Shown here: positions 38,480-49,900 of the stretch, one piece after another
How positions within the stretch are numbered: position 1 is the first letter of the stretch
How the letters are laid out: each line of letters begins with the position of its first letter
DNA from: Paragonimus westermani
Lineage: Eukaryota; Platyhelminthes; Trematoda; Plagiorchiida; Troglotrematidae
Direction of reading: 5' to 3'
DNA length: 64,000 bases
Assembly: GCA_008508345.1 (NCBI GenBank)
Contig: QNGE01000278.1
Location: 175,677 to 239,676, forward strand
The notes under the pieces: model-generated
Told to the model about the DNA's origin: nothing
Database searches by the model: none
Seen by the model: the letters and a program-made list of their open reading frames with translations, nothing else
Translations under genes and position numbers: made by a program

Positions 38480-38640
38480 TAAACTTTGCACTTAGGTTGC
38501 ATAGGTTTCGTCATCAGCCGAGGTGACATCAGCAGTGCGTAAGTGTTTCAACGTATTGGCCTGAGCTTACAGTTTGGCTCTACGTTTGGTGATAAAACGT
38601 TTGCAACCTAATCCAGGCGAACTTCTTCATAGCCAAATTC
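38480..38640. repeat. inverted pair of PLE-A 3' motifs
   Basis: On the minus strand (about 38560-38487) the order is ACACTTACGCACTG, CTGATGTCACCTCGG, CTGATGACGAAACC, ATGCAACCTA. On the plus strand, starting about 38583, GTTTGGTGATAAAACGTTTG and CAACCTAATCCAGGCGAAC repeat the right half of the same motif as seen at 42.0 kb. The two pieces face away from each other, about 20 bases apart. Both match the motif downstream of the PLE-A endonuclease at 41.4 kb, so this is a remnant of two oppositely oriented PLE-A termini. A frame at 38574-38813 overlaps it and is not a gene. Confidence 0.7.
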
Positions 38641-41279
38641 TCAACTCGCGCTGCCAAAAGATACCACTGTTGTCAGCTATCAGAAAAGAAGACATTCTGT
38701 ACGTAAATCTTGCATCGTCAACAAGGAAAATTTGTGGTCACCGATTTAACTTCATCCGATTTCCCGGTAAGTACAATATCGCACTGATGTATTACATGCA
38801 CCTTCGTTTGTGAGCAGCCTGGTGCACTGTTACCCAATGACTGCGGATAGAAGTCACGCAAGCAAAGGAGTGTACCCGTTCGTTATCTCGTGGTTTCACA
38901 TAATTTGTAGGGGATTTCGTGTAATGCACAACTTTATAAACCAAGCATCTTCACCGTCAAAACAGTGCACTTCTTCCTCCTAGTAACACGATGACATCTC
39001 CCTCTTCCCATGCTACTGACTGCCGACTTTTACTTTCTTCGAATACTGGGCTTACACAGAATACTGTCATCAATAATCTACTTGCTGACTGTTGTTTTCC
39101 GTTCCTTAATTGACACCCAATACCCATCTGCCAATCAAAATATTCTCAGACGCGTACACTTAAGAACTGTTACAACGGAAGTTATTCGCGGCCTGCGGGT
39201 TGGTGACTCAGCATAGTCAGCCGAAACCTGTTTGAAATATGTTGCACAACAACTAACGATATCATCAAGAAAATTTGCCTTTGCAATAGCTTCAGTAATA
39301 TGCCGTGTGCACTGATCGCCTACCAAGTTAGTGAAGTTTTCTACTTAGAGTTGGATTAAAAGATGTAAACCTGCGGAGATTATTGTGCTAATGCCGCCAT
39401 GCAGTCAGCCCGTCCACAGTGAGATACTTCCTCCATGGGCTCGAAAAACTCCAATTGTCAATCGAGGAAATATGACGACTGTCTATCTGAAGCTGGTTCT
39501 GCATGTGAATAGGTATTCCCTTTTTTGACTATTCAACAAGGAAGCTTTGTGACGTATCAGATAATGATTCAAGCATTAGTTTGAGTTTCGAAACAATTTT
39601 GAGTCCACTAAGCGTTGATTCATCAATGTCAAGGGTTCCTCTTTAGGATATATACCAAGACGTCTTTATTTACTAACGAATTTGCTTGAGATGGTGTTTA
39701 CTATATATCGATGACTAGGAGTTTTTACTCGATATGGTTGCTCAGTGATCTGTTTTCGCCCAAATACATTTGCCTGAAGACTAAAACGTTTGCCTTCCCC
39801 ACTTCCTTAATCGTATCGTCGCGCAGCATGCAGGAAAACAAAACCAGCAGCTCCATTCGTGTTCGGTGCGTGACTGCTAATTACTAGTTAGCATCGACCT
39901 TATTAATACTCAGCCCCAAATAGTCATTTGACCTGTTTGACGGACAAACTTCGCTGCTACTGATAGCAGGTTACGCATTATGTGGACTAGTGGCCTCCAG
40001 CGTACGAAGCGAGATCTAACCGTGTAATTTGTTGCTAGCTTTAGTAACAGTGTGTGTTCATAACAGTCACGATAAACATAGGCCAGAATAATTTTCGGTT
40101 TTCTGATATGAGTGCATTTTGTATATTAGTGCATAAAACTTTATTGCACAGTAAATCACTTATCGGAGTCAATTTTAAAATTCATGATCTCTGTGGCTTT
40201 ACTGTGAAATGTATATAGGTGTTTTCCGTCTGTTACACAGTGTGAGTGCCTCACAAACATCATTGTAATCTCAGGCATTTTAAAAAGTTGGACAGAGGCA
40301 AGTCTGCCTGAGTGATTGGATGAAAAAGTGTGTGAGCTCAAGCTTCTTTGAATAGTTTGTAACAGGCTGCATGACTTTAAACAAGTAAAGGATACTCTTC
40401 TCGAGGTAGTCGACTTTGATATACTCTGTCTATCATGATGACGAAGTAGTGTGTAATACTCAGCTTGAATAATCATATAATGCAGTTTTCCAGCCGTCAC
40501 TTTACTTTGAAGTTGCGGGAGATATTCAGTAAAATGATTCTTCCTGTGCGTCTCCTGCTGTCAGTTTTTTTCAAAATCTACTAGGTAGTGAGGTAGAACG
40601 GAGCGATATTTTCGTTAAACGTGTAAACACCTTCTGTGGATAGTTGATTATCTGACAGTTGGTATTTATTTCGTGATTTTCAGTCTCATCATCTTTGTCA
40701 AAATCACTTGAAGCAAGCCAGGAAATTGTTGTTCATCCTCTTTAAACTCGGTGTGAGCACATGCTACCTGAGCAAATCTTACTAGCAAATTGCGAGAGGT
40801 TCCCCAGATAAATTTTACTCCCAGTGGCCAGAGGATCAAAATAGTACAACTTATTGTATTTCTGAACAAATCACACAGCCCGAGAATCGTCAATGGAATC
40901 GTCAATGTGATTACCAGGATTGGGTTGAACACTTACAGATTCTTTCATCCAATTGGTTTGACTAACAACAACGCTAAGTCTGAAACCCTTTGCATCTCCA
41001 CTTCATGTATTCCCATGTCAGTTCACTGGTATTATGTGGTTATTCAACCTTGTCAGTTGCACAGGTCGTCCTATGGCTATGTAGCCCACGTTTTCATCCA
41101 TGTCATTGTGGTACTTAACAGTTCAGCCCACTTTTCATTCCAAATGTGAACGAAGAAATGCCACTGAAAGCGTTCTTGAAGGCACTGCATTTGGGGTGAA
41201 TAACTTTAAAAACTGCCCAAGTTTATTGATGACATAAGCAGTACACTTTTCTTGGGAAACTTGCAAAAACTGTGTAGAG
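38641..41279. other. unassigned stretch
   Basis: No supported gene. The frames at 40156-40500 (-), 40666-40932 (-) and 40790-41149 (+) overlap and have no domain signature; the hydrophobic run encoded at 40666-40932 (-) is not backed by start, splice or family evidence. Confidence 0.4.
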
Positions 41280-41998
41280 ACACAGTCCGGTGGGAACAGT
41301 AGGGGTGTCGTTCGTAGTTCGAGCTGATGGTTTGATATTGATATGTTCATCGAGCTTGGCCTTTTGCTTGCAAACGTTTCATCACCAAGCGAGGTGGCAT
41401 CATCAGTGCATAAGTGTTTCAGCGTAGGGTTTTGAGTATGGAGTTTAGTGAAGTTCGATGGATGCCTGCTGTTATATAACAAAGTGAGTTGACCTACTGA
41501 CCTGAATTCTGGTTGGTCGCTTTCCGTTGTGTTTGATTTCTTACCCGACCTACCATTGGTTGATTTTGTTGCGCTTGAACTTTGATCCGATGTCCGATCG
41601 GAGTCTTTGAGCTAGAAGCTGATTGGCTGTTCCCTTTTGGTACCGTACTTTGTTTGTGAACTGACTGAGTGAGTCATCTCTTCATTTTGAAATTCCTTCG
41701 GATAGGTTATCCACTGTCCTGTTTTCACTTTGGTCTGGTCGGTTCAAGTAATTCCGTTTGGGTACACCGGCATTTGGGCTTGATGGCGTCTGCGTCTCTT
41801 CAAATCCTTGGTTCGCACTAGTTTACAGATTCTGTCCAGCACGATGTGCCTGTTTATTGTTCCGGCTGATGAACGCCAAGCTTCGAGAAATTCCCTTGCA
41901 TTTTTGGTGTTTGCCTGAATAGGGATTTCTGCATTATTCAAGTTGAAGGAGTACCCACTTTCACCCTCGCGGACGGAAATCAAGGAAAAATGAAACAC
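41280..41998 (-). mobile_element. PLE-A 3' portion: endonuclease C-terminus and 3' region
   Basis: The minus frame 41998-41744 contains YSFNLNNAEIPIQANTKNA then REFLEAW and SINRH-like GTINRHIVLD. This is the C-terminal signature of the Penelope GIY-YIG endonuclease (FENTEI...ANTKxxREFLEAW...NRHIxLD). The RT and the GIY-YIG core are missing. Beyond the stop, the minus strand carries a long 3' region including LLYNSRHPSNFTKL if translated, then the DNA motif GCACTGATGATGCCACC, TCGCTTGGTGATGAAACG, TTTGCAAGC at about 41425-41370. The same motif occurs at 38.5 and 42.0 kb. The element ends near 41280 after CATCAGCTCGAACTACGAA. Confidence 0.75.
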
Positions 41999-42066
41999 TT
42001 ACGCACTGATGATATCACTTCGTTTGAAGATGAAACGTTTGCAACCTAGATGCCAACCTAGGCGAA
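41994..42066 (+). mobile_element. inverted PLE-A 3'-motif fragment abutting PLE-A
   Basis: ATGAAACACTTACGCACTG, ATGATATCACTTCGTTTGAA, GATGAAACGTTTGCAACC, TAGATGCCAACCTAGGCGAA on the plus strand match the PLE-A motif at 41.4 kb (minus) over its whole length. It starts exactly where the minus-strand PLE-A endonuclease frame is cut off, so two PLE-A copies are joined in opposite orientation. Confidence 0.75.
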
Positions 42067-43971
42067 CATACCAATACCAAAGTTCAGTGGTATATCTTAA
42101 GAAAATGCAATGGTTTTTACAGACACACGCACAATAAAGAGGCTAGTTCATTCGCTTCACGTTTCAAGCAAAGTAAGCATGATTTGTGAATTCAAAGCCG
42201 TTCGAACTTTGCTCATTTTTCTTGTCTCATCCGTGCAGCTTATGTATAAGTAAACGACCGTAAGATGCGCTAATTCTATGTGCTGTTCTCTCGAATGCTA
42301 ATTGACAAGGTGTGAGCGGGAGGTATCCTCAGTAGCTCTCGACCGTCAAATCATTTTGGGGGTAATCGAACAGTTCAGTTATTTTTACTGTACAATGATA
42401 TCTTTTTGTCAAATCCATAGCCCTCTAGTTTAAACCTACAGGTGTTTCAGGCGGCGCACAACTTACTAACCAATGTTTTGTTATCAGCCGTTAATCATTC
42501 AATTGAATGGGTGTAACTGTTTCATGTTGTCTACTGCAACATGTTTTCTGTATAACGGCTATGCTAATTGCCCAAAAACAAGGGGAAGAAATCCTATTCA
42601 ATTTTACAGACGTTAAATTTTTAAACAAGGCATATCTGGCAGAAAATCCGTAGGGAGTTGTATTCTGTCAGACGTTTGGTTGTTTGCATAAAGAAAACCT
42701 GTATATTCTAAATTACACCGCTAACTGGTTAATCATTTACTTACATTCGATTATCCATCCATCGCCCAGACGCACAAAATAAAATTTTCCACGATCAACT
42801 CAGTTTGACTTTTCAGTATGATGAACCGAGATCGTAGTAGTCCAGCACATTAGAATCAGAGCCCAATGCCAATCCGCATGTTTTTAAAACAACATAATTC
42901 TTCATTGTATGCCTGCTAGATGATCAACTTCAAAGTTTATATTACAATGTTAGGTGCTTATATTCAACGCATGTGTACAGTGTGCGCATACAATGTTTTG
43001 AATATCTGTTTAGTAATAGTTATATCATATTTGTCAATGAGTAAGCGGTAGTTTCCATAAGCATCAAGGTTGAGCGGAACACCGAAAAACTCACAGGAAA
43101 ATCGTATGAACACAAACGCACTCAAATAATTCACGGCAGTTGATGACGGCATGAAAAACAGTACACTTTCTGTGATGTCTGAGACCTATGCACTTCACCA
43201 ATGTGGGTTTGTCTATTGAATAAATGAATAATACCAATGAATAGGCGAGTAAACTATAAAGTTCCACAGTCCGTTGTTGTATGCGTAGGCTTTTCGTCGG
43301 AATACTACGAGTAGTTGCGATGGGAATAACTTTAAACAGCGATCGCCTTATTCGATTTTGTTTAATAAAGCAAAACATCAGAATAATTGTCGTCAAAGTA
43401 TTGCATATTAGTTGGTCGTTTTAAACAAAGTCAGATTTGCTGGTCAAACGGCAACATTTATAAACAAAGTCGTTCTTGAAAGACAGTGTGTAGTATGCAA
43501 TTAGCATGATGAAAATCGTTCACTTCTTCAGAAATCCTCTCCACAAATTTATTTATTTAACACAAGAACAGCGGAAAGTGTCCATCCACTCCAATCGGCC
43601 AGACTCATACTCAGTGTACGTTGTAGCTGACAAGGTTATGCAGATAGTAACCTCCTCTCCCTAACGTATCTTTATTTCCGGGTATGATAATTAGTTTTTA
43701 TAACTTATCCACCATTTCTTTTGACTATAAAATACACTGCAATTATGGAGCAACTTCATCCGCGACTCAACCCAAACCAATTTTCCTGGTGGGGGTCTGA
43801 TGATAAGGCCATCATAGTAAACGCAAACGACCACAAATCACACGAGCAATGCAGTCACCGTCTCCAGTGTCTTTCCCCAAATTTTTAGTTGCCATTAATG
43901 TTCCTTTTCGTTAAGTGGACAAAAATACAATTTATTGCGCATCATCACATCCCATTTGTCTCTCCTACGGC
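42067..43971. other. unassigned stretch
   Basis: No gene recognised. Two overlapping minus frames (42964-43152 and 43091-43396) were compared with PLE RT blocks and did not fit. Confidence 0.4.
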
Positions 43972-43985
43972 CACACACACACACA
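43972..43985. repeat. (CA)7 microsatellite
   Basis: Seven CA units between GGCC and GACCTC. Simple tandem repeat. Confidence 0.9.
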
Positions 43986-46900
43986 GACCTCAAAATTGCT
44001 AGAAGAAGCGCCTGCGATGTGAGTAGCTATATCGTTTCTAGAGCTTCCAATTCTGCTTCACATTGTTTTGGCATTATCTAGTGTGGCCAAGAGGTTTGGT
44101 CATAAAAGTTGAACTATCAATGGCATAGCGCAGGTACTGATTTGTTTTGGCGGACGTTTTAATGCGCTCTATTCGACCATATTTTATGCACTTGTATAGT
44201 TGCGTCTACAAATTTGTCTGCGGAATAAAGTCGGCTGAGAATTTGGGAGAATATCTTCAAATGCACAACCGTCAGTGTTGTGAGATCCAGCCATTGAAAA
44301 ATTGTGTAGATAACCCGCACAAATAACACAGTACACTACTGTTGACCAGAAAAAGACCTAGTTGATGTGCATCGTATATCACTCAGACCTGATCTTAGAT
44401 TTTCACATTGCAATAAACGTTTTCAGCTACCAGTGATCGAAAACTCGACTTTCGCCCCTTGACCTAGCAAGTAATCGTTGATAAGAGTACATGAGGTCAA
44501 ATTTTGAATCCCAGCCGACTTAAGGGAACCCAACGTTAACAGGGACGAAACTCAACCCATTTGCTTCCTTTCAAAAAGTTCCCGAGTAGGGAAACTACGA
44601 TTCAGACAACTGAATGACGATCACTTAAACATACGATAAGACCGGGAAAGCATGCCCAAGTTTTATCTCGAGGTAAAAACAAACGTGTACTGATTAACCG
44701 ACACGACTCAATGGATGCCGAATCTGTAAGGTTTTCATTACCATCGGAGGTTGAATCACACTAGACCATGATAAAATTTCCCACATTGGATGCAGGAACC
44801 TTATTGGGGAGTAGGGGTTAGGTTATATGTGAAACCGAATTATCTGCAACTCAGTCAAGTTATCAACATTTAATCCACTAATAAGACGAAAAAACTGTTT
44901 ATTGTGACGAGGACAATTCGATTCCAATTTATATACTTGATTTCAAGCAAAGGGTTATGATATATAGAAAAGGTGCATAAAAGCATATTTGACAATAAAT
45001 TTTAGTACACAGGGGCTAATTGGTAAACGCATAGTATTCCCCGATCAGAACGCTTGTGGACCGTGAACACTGGGAAGAAAAGAATAGTGGAAAAATAAAT
45101 GAAAACTTAATCCGTCATGTGTTAACCTTCCTCTGAATGTTGTGAGTAGATCAGGGGGCAGGGTTGTGAGTCGCAGCAAATTAAACATAGTAAGGATGGG
45201 GAACGGGCTATTTGCTGTCATCATTGGACAGGGTGGAGGTGATTTCCTGTTTCATGCAGGCCGGATTCCGTGGATCAGTGAACACAAGTTTGCTTCGTCA
45301 ATCTTTACTTGCTGCATTTTACCTCATTTGTGTTAACATCCAGTTCCAAACAACCTGTTTCAAAACCTCAACAATGTCCAGAAGAGAGTATTTTTCGGGA
45401 ACAGAGAACGACTGCAACTCTAGGGTTTTGGAGCAGTATCTATGGAGATCATTGGATGGCAAATGACCGATGACTGTGTGATTAAAAGTAGCAAAGCAAC
45501 GGTAAATCACTTGCCGACACAAACCGATCTTTGACCGAATCCTACACCAGAAGCAATAAGGTACTAAAAATTATGGGCAGAATCATCAGCCCCCTTGTGG
45601 AGCACACTCGTTCAGATTGACCTTTAGTAGCGCGTGCAAGGTGAGTGATTAGCGAGAAGAATACTGCATACTAATGGTCAATTTCATTATGTAAACTTGC
45701 CGCGAACGATGCGGTTGCCCACAGAATTGCACAGTTAGAAAAAAAACAACAAACAGAATGTGCTTACTTTTATGAGATGGACTTGCATAGATCTACCTAA
45801 TCATTTATATATGATCGAAGTCACCTATGACAAACATGTAACCTCTTTTTGGGCAAATGGTCTCATTCTGACACTGAGGAATGTGATATAAAGTTTTGCC
45901 ACTGAGAATCAATGTGACATGCCATAACAAATCAGTGCATGTTCACAACCGCATGCACTCCCCCATTTGTTCGGAAGATGACATAAATGTATTAAGTGAC
46001 AACAACCAGATCACTAAAACAGCTGACTGCAATTTGCGGAAAGCTTAACAATTACCATTCTTCAATAAATCTCACATTTTTGTTACCCTCAAACGGCCAT
46101 ATGTGTTGGCTCATTTGCATCGTTTCGAATCGGTATCATAAATATTACCACTAATTAATATATAAACATATACTATAAATACTACCTACTGGCTCATAAT
46201 GCAAACCATTTTACTTAAATTAAAACAAAATTGTTGCGAAATATGTTGTTCAGGAGAGTCAAAATGGAAGAAAATGGTTGAACAGTACTCATTCTGAAAT
46301 GACATGAAAAAGCCATGAGGACTTGCAGAGATCAACCTTCGAAGCGAGTGGTAAACGCAAGCCACTCAGTGCAATTTACAGGAGTTTGAAAAATGAACTA
46401 TTGGAGTTACTTGAAAAAATAGAGTTTGATAAGGCGTATCTCGAAAAACTTTTGATATGGCGAAAACGGGAAGTCAACAACACATGTAGGCTGTAAAAAT
46501 TATGAGAAGATTTACGTAAAAGCCGACTATCAGAAACGAAACTTATTTACGCTCAAATGAATTGTTTGCAACGATACTTCCTTATAAGACCAAAGGCTAC
46601 TAACTAACGGTCCAACTGAGACACTATTCAAACAGATCAGAATTCTAAGGAATGTCGTTCATGAAGGGGATCACTCAGTATATGTAGCTTCCTCAAGGTA
46701 CCACTGAATTGTCTGTGGTTGTAAGGGTGATTCTCTGACACTAATTGGACAACAGTCTTGCACTTGTAACTCACGCTGAGTGCGTTAAAGTGCGTATGTA
46801 ACAAATGGTCTACCTCCAGAGATCGTCTTTGCGTAGAAGGCTTCTACCCTGCACGAGAATTCTCATCAAACTTGACGTTAAATGGTAGACGGAAATAAAT

Positions 46901-49900
46901 GCTAGTGGCAAATAATCGTGTCACTGCCAGTAATTCAATATAAACCAACTTACAATTGACCGGCAACAAAACAAGAAAGTAGCAGCTTTGTTAAGACCTA
47001 CGGTACACCATGCAGACGCTAAAATGCACACAAATAAAGCCACGCGTTAATTGAGAAGCACAAAGAAAGAATACACATGATCAACTGTTCAAGACATTTG
47101 ACGTGGCAGGCATGATTGGCCAGTCATGTACGAGTAATACGGACGCATCTTCAGCATCACGTTGCAACAAGCATGCACTTAACCCGCTCTTAGATGTCAA
47201 AGCGTTTGTGCTGCGCTACCAACGATAACGTAACCGAATCCACCTTATCCCGTTACGGTTTTTGACCCTGCTTATTTCTGTTAAGGTTTCCGAGACCCTA
47301 TACCTTCTGTTCCTTGCTTTGCCCTAACCCTAGTATTTGTTCTTGAAGCCATTGTGTATCAGTTGGCATAAGATATCTTTCATACTGGTACCCTTTTCCG
47401 TTTGGTAGGTCAAGACTGTTCTAAAAGTTCAACTCATCAACCTACATTCCACTGTGAGTATCTGTGAGGCGTAAAATGTAGTCAATAAAGTCCCGGTGGT
47501 TGTCATGGGTTTATGCCGCATGCAACCGGAAGATATATTTTCCAAGCACTTGCTCGAAAATTGACATAGTAGGTCGATGGGGTTAAAAAAGAAGGCAGCA
47601 CAAATATACCCTTTTGAGTATGATCAAGGTTATTATGCCGAGCACTGCTTGTGTCTTAGTGGAAAACCAAAATGTACAAACGGTAAATCGATGTAGTCAG
47701 GAGCCGTTCACTCAAAGACGCGAGATATCGGTGCCGGGCGGTCTGCACTTACTCCAAGCTACCAAAATGTAAACTCCAGAAAGAAGGCACAGTGAACAAA
47801 GCTAAAATGCCTCAAGTCTGGTTTGGAACGGCAACACGATATTAGCTCAGGTCGTCGTCAAAACCATGTTTGAACGCAGTTCACAAAGCAAGCAAGTAAG
47901 CTGTATTAGTCTTTTCTCTATGAAGTGCTAGAATGCAGGTGAACAGAATGGATATTGAACTTTTTTTAATCTAAAACTTATTAGGAGTATTTTCAAATTA
48001 CATGCTTGGGGACCAAAGGCAGCCTTCGTTTGGACAATTCAGGTGTTTTGCACCGATTGCGTCTTAAGGTGTGCACGGGACAAAATGCGATGATGAAACC
48101 GCTGCTGGCATATTCGTGAAAAAAAAACAGAGACAGAGGAAGACTTGAACAGCGTTTGGGTGAAGTTGACTGATCACTAAAACGCAGAGGTGGTCTGACC
48201 TTGCCTAACGTGGATTTCGTGGAAATGGCAGACTGCGAATTTATGTTGGTCCGATGACTGTTCATACACGGTTGGTTAACCATGGCAATACACGTCACAT
48301 TTGTATAACCTGTTCCTCTTTCAATTTATGATTGAACACTAATTGTTCAGCCTTAAGTACACTTGAAGGCGCACATTTGTCAAATTACTTAATGAGCTGT
48401 TTAAATTTTCTTGGCGCAGCATTTATCACCACCAAGTATGAATGATCAGGAGATAGTAAAAGGCTCTCAGGCAACTTTATTAACTGCAGTGAAACAATGC
48501 ACAATTTACTGAGAGGATCCTTATTGCGCAATCTATAGAAGTGATTTCGTGTACGCTGTGACACTGGATACGGAGAACACTGAGAGTAGTTTAACACTCG
48601 CGACGTCTGCGAAAGATCCCCTATTATTGCACTCATGTTGGTTGATATTTGCAATAAGTTGGGACCTTGCTGTAATGTTTATGTTTGAAAATATGGATGA
48701 CTTAAATTATCACAGTTTCATCTGTCTATCACCTGCTTTCCGTCCATTCGAAGACAGTTTTTGAGGTGACGAAATTTGGCTTCAACATACTCTACAGACA
48801 CAATTTCCGAGCGCGTTAAGTTCGATTCAAACTGCCTTCGAAACAATTTTTTGCGATGCGAGTCGAGTTCTGGGCAGCTTTTCTTTACACTTTGGCAAAA
48901 CCATTAAGAGGAAGCCAAACGAATAAGGCCTGTACTCAGTGAAATCGATTTTAAAATCACTCAAAAAAATGCATCGGGAACTTGGGCTTGTGTGCAAGAG
49001 CATTGTTACAATAAAGGAGGTAGAAGAGGAAGTCCATTTCGAGAACACATCATGAAAGTGCAGCAAAACTTCCAACAAACAGATTTTACTTAGCTGAACC
49101 GACATGACGAATAGTATTTCTTCCAGAAATGCCATTGCATTACACATTTTTTTGCCAAATACGTCTGCATTCGTCAACTTCCCAGCCGAAATTCAGCGCC
49201 CGGAGTTTCACACGGGGGCGGTTTTGTAACCCTTGACACGGTTATGCACATGCTACCGTCCTCACTCCCAGTGACAAGTCTTAAGCCCCAAAAGATAGAA
49301 GCAAGATCACATTACGTCAGACGACCTATGAAAAGCGGAACACCGTCAGACTGTCCTAATTTTGTTCGCCATTGAGTGCCAACTGCAGACAAGTAACATT
49401 ACGCTTGGTAGAGGGGCAAGCAAGGAATTGACATTTTTTATTAAATTGGTATTACTAAAAGAGATTGGAGAGCCAGTCAGCAGGCCCTAAACCCCTGAAG
49501 CATATAATGCCATAAGAAAAGTAAGCTTCACAAATTGTATATGGTGTAGATTAATGATAGCACCTTTCCTAAACATCTACAAGCTGTTATCTTGGACTGC
49601 ACCATTGATGGTATAAACTGACACTGATTTGAGATTGTCTCACTTCCAACCCTTTTTTAGCCGAACGAGCATTAATAGAAAAACCCATGCACTTTACGAC
49701 AGGTATGAACACAAAAGACGGCATAGCAACAAAGAGGTGGTTGTGGTCTTCAAATGGTCGGCCTGATAGTCACAAACGAGAAGTTCACCGGTAACGTTGC
49801 AAAGGTCAGCATACAATCTCAACATGATTTCCTATGAAAAACATTAACAAGAATGTATCATCATCCTGCAAACGTTAAGTGCGATATAAGTCGGAGTTTG

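Noticed and set aside
40666..41149. Hydrophobic minus frame and overlapping plus frame
   Set aside because: Opposite-strand overlap, no family match, no start or splice evidence.
44490..44525. tRNA-like TTTTGAATCCCAG
   Set aside because: No anticodon arm, D-arm or acceptor stem around it.
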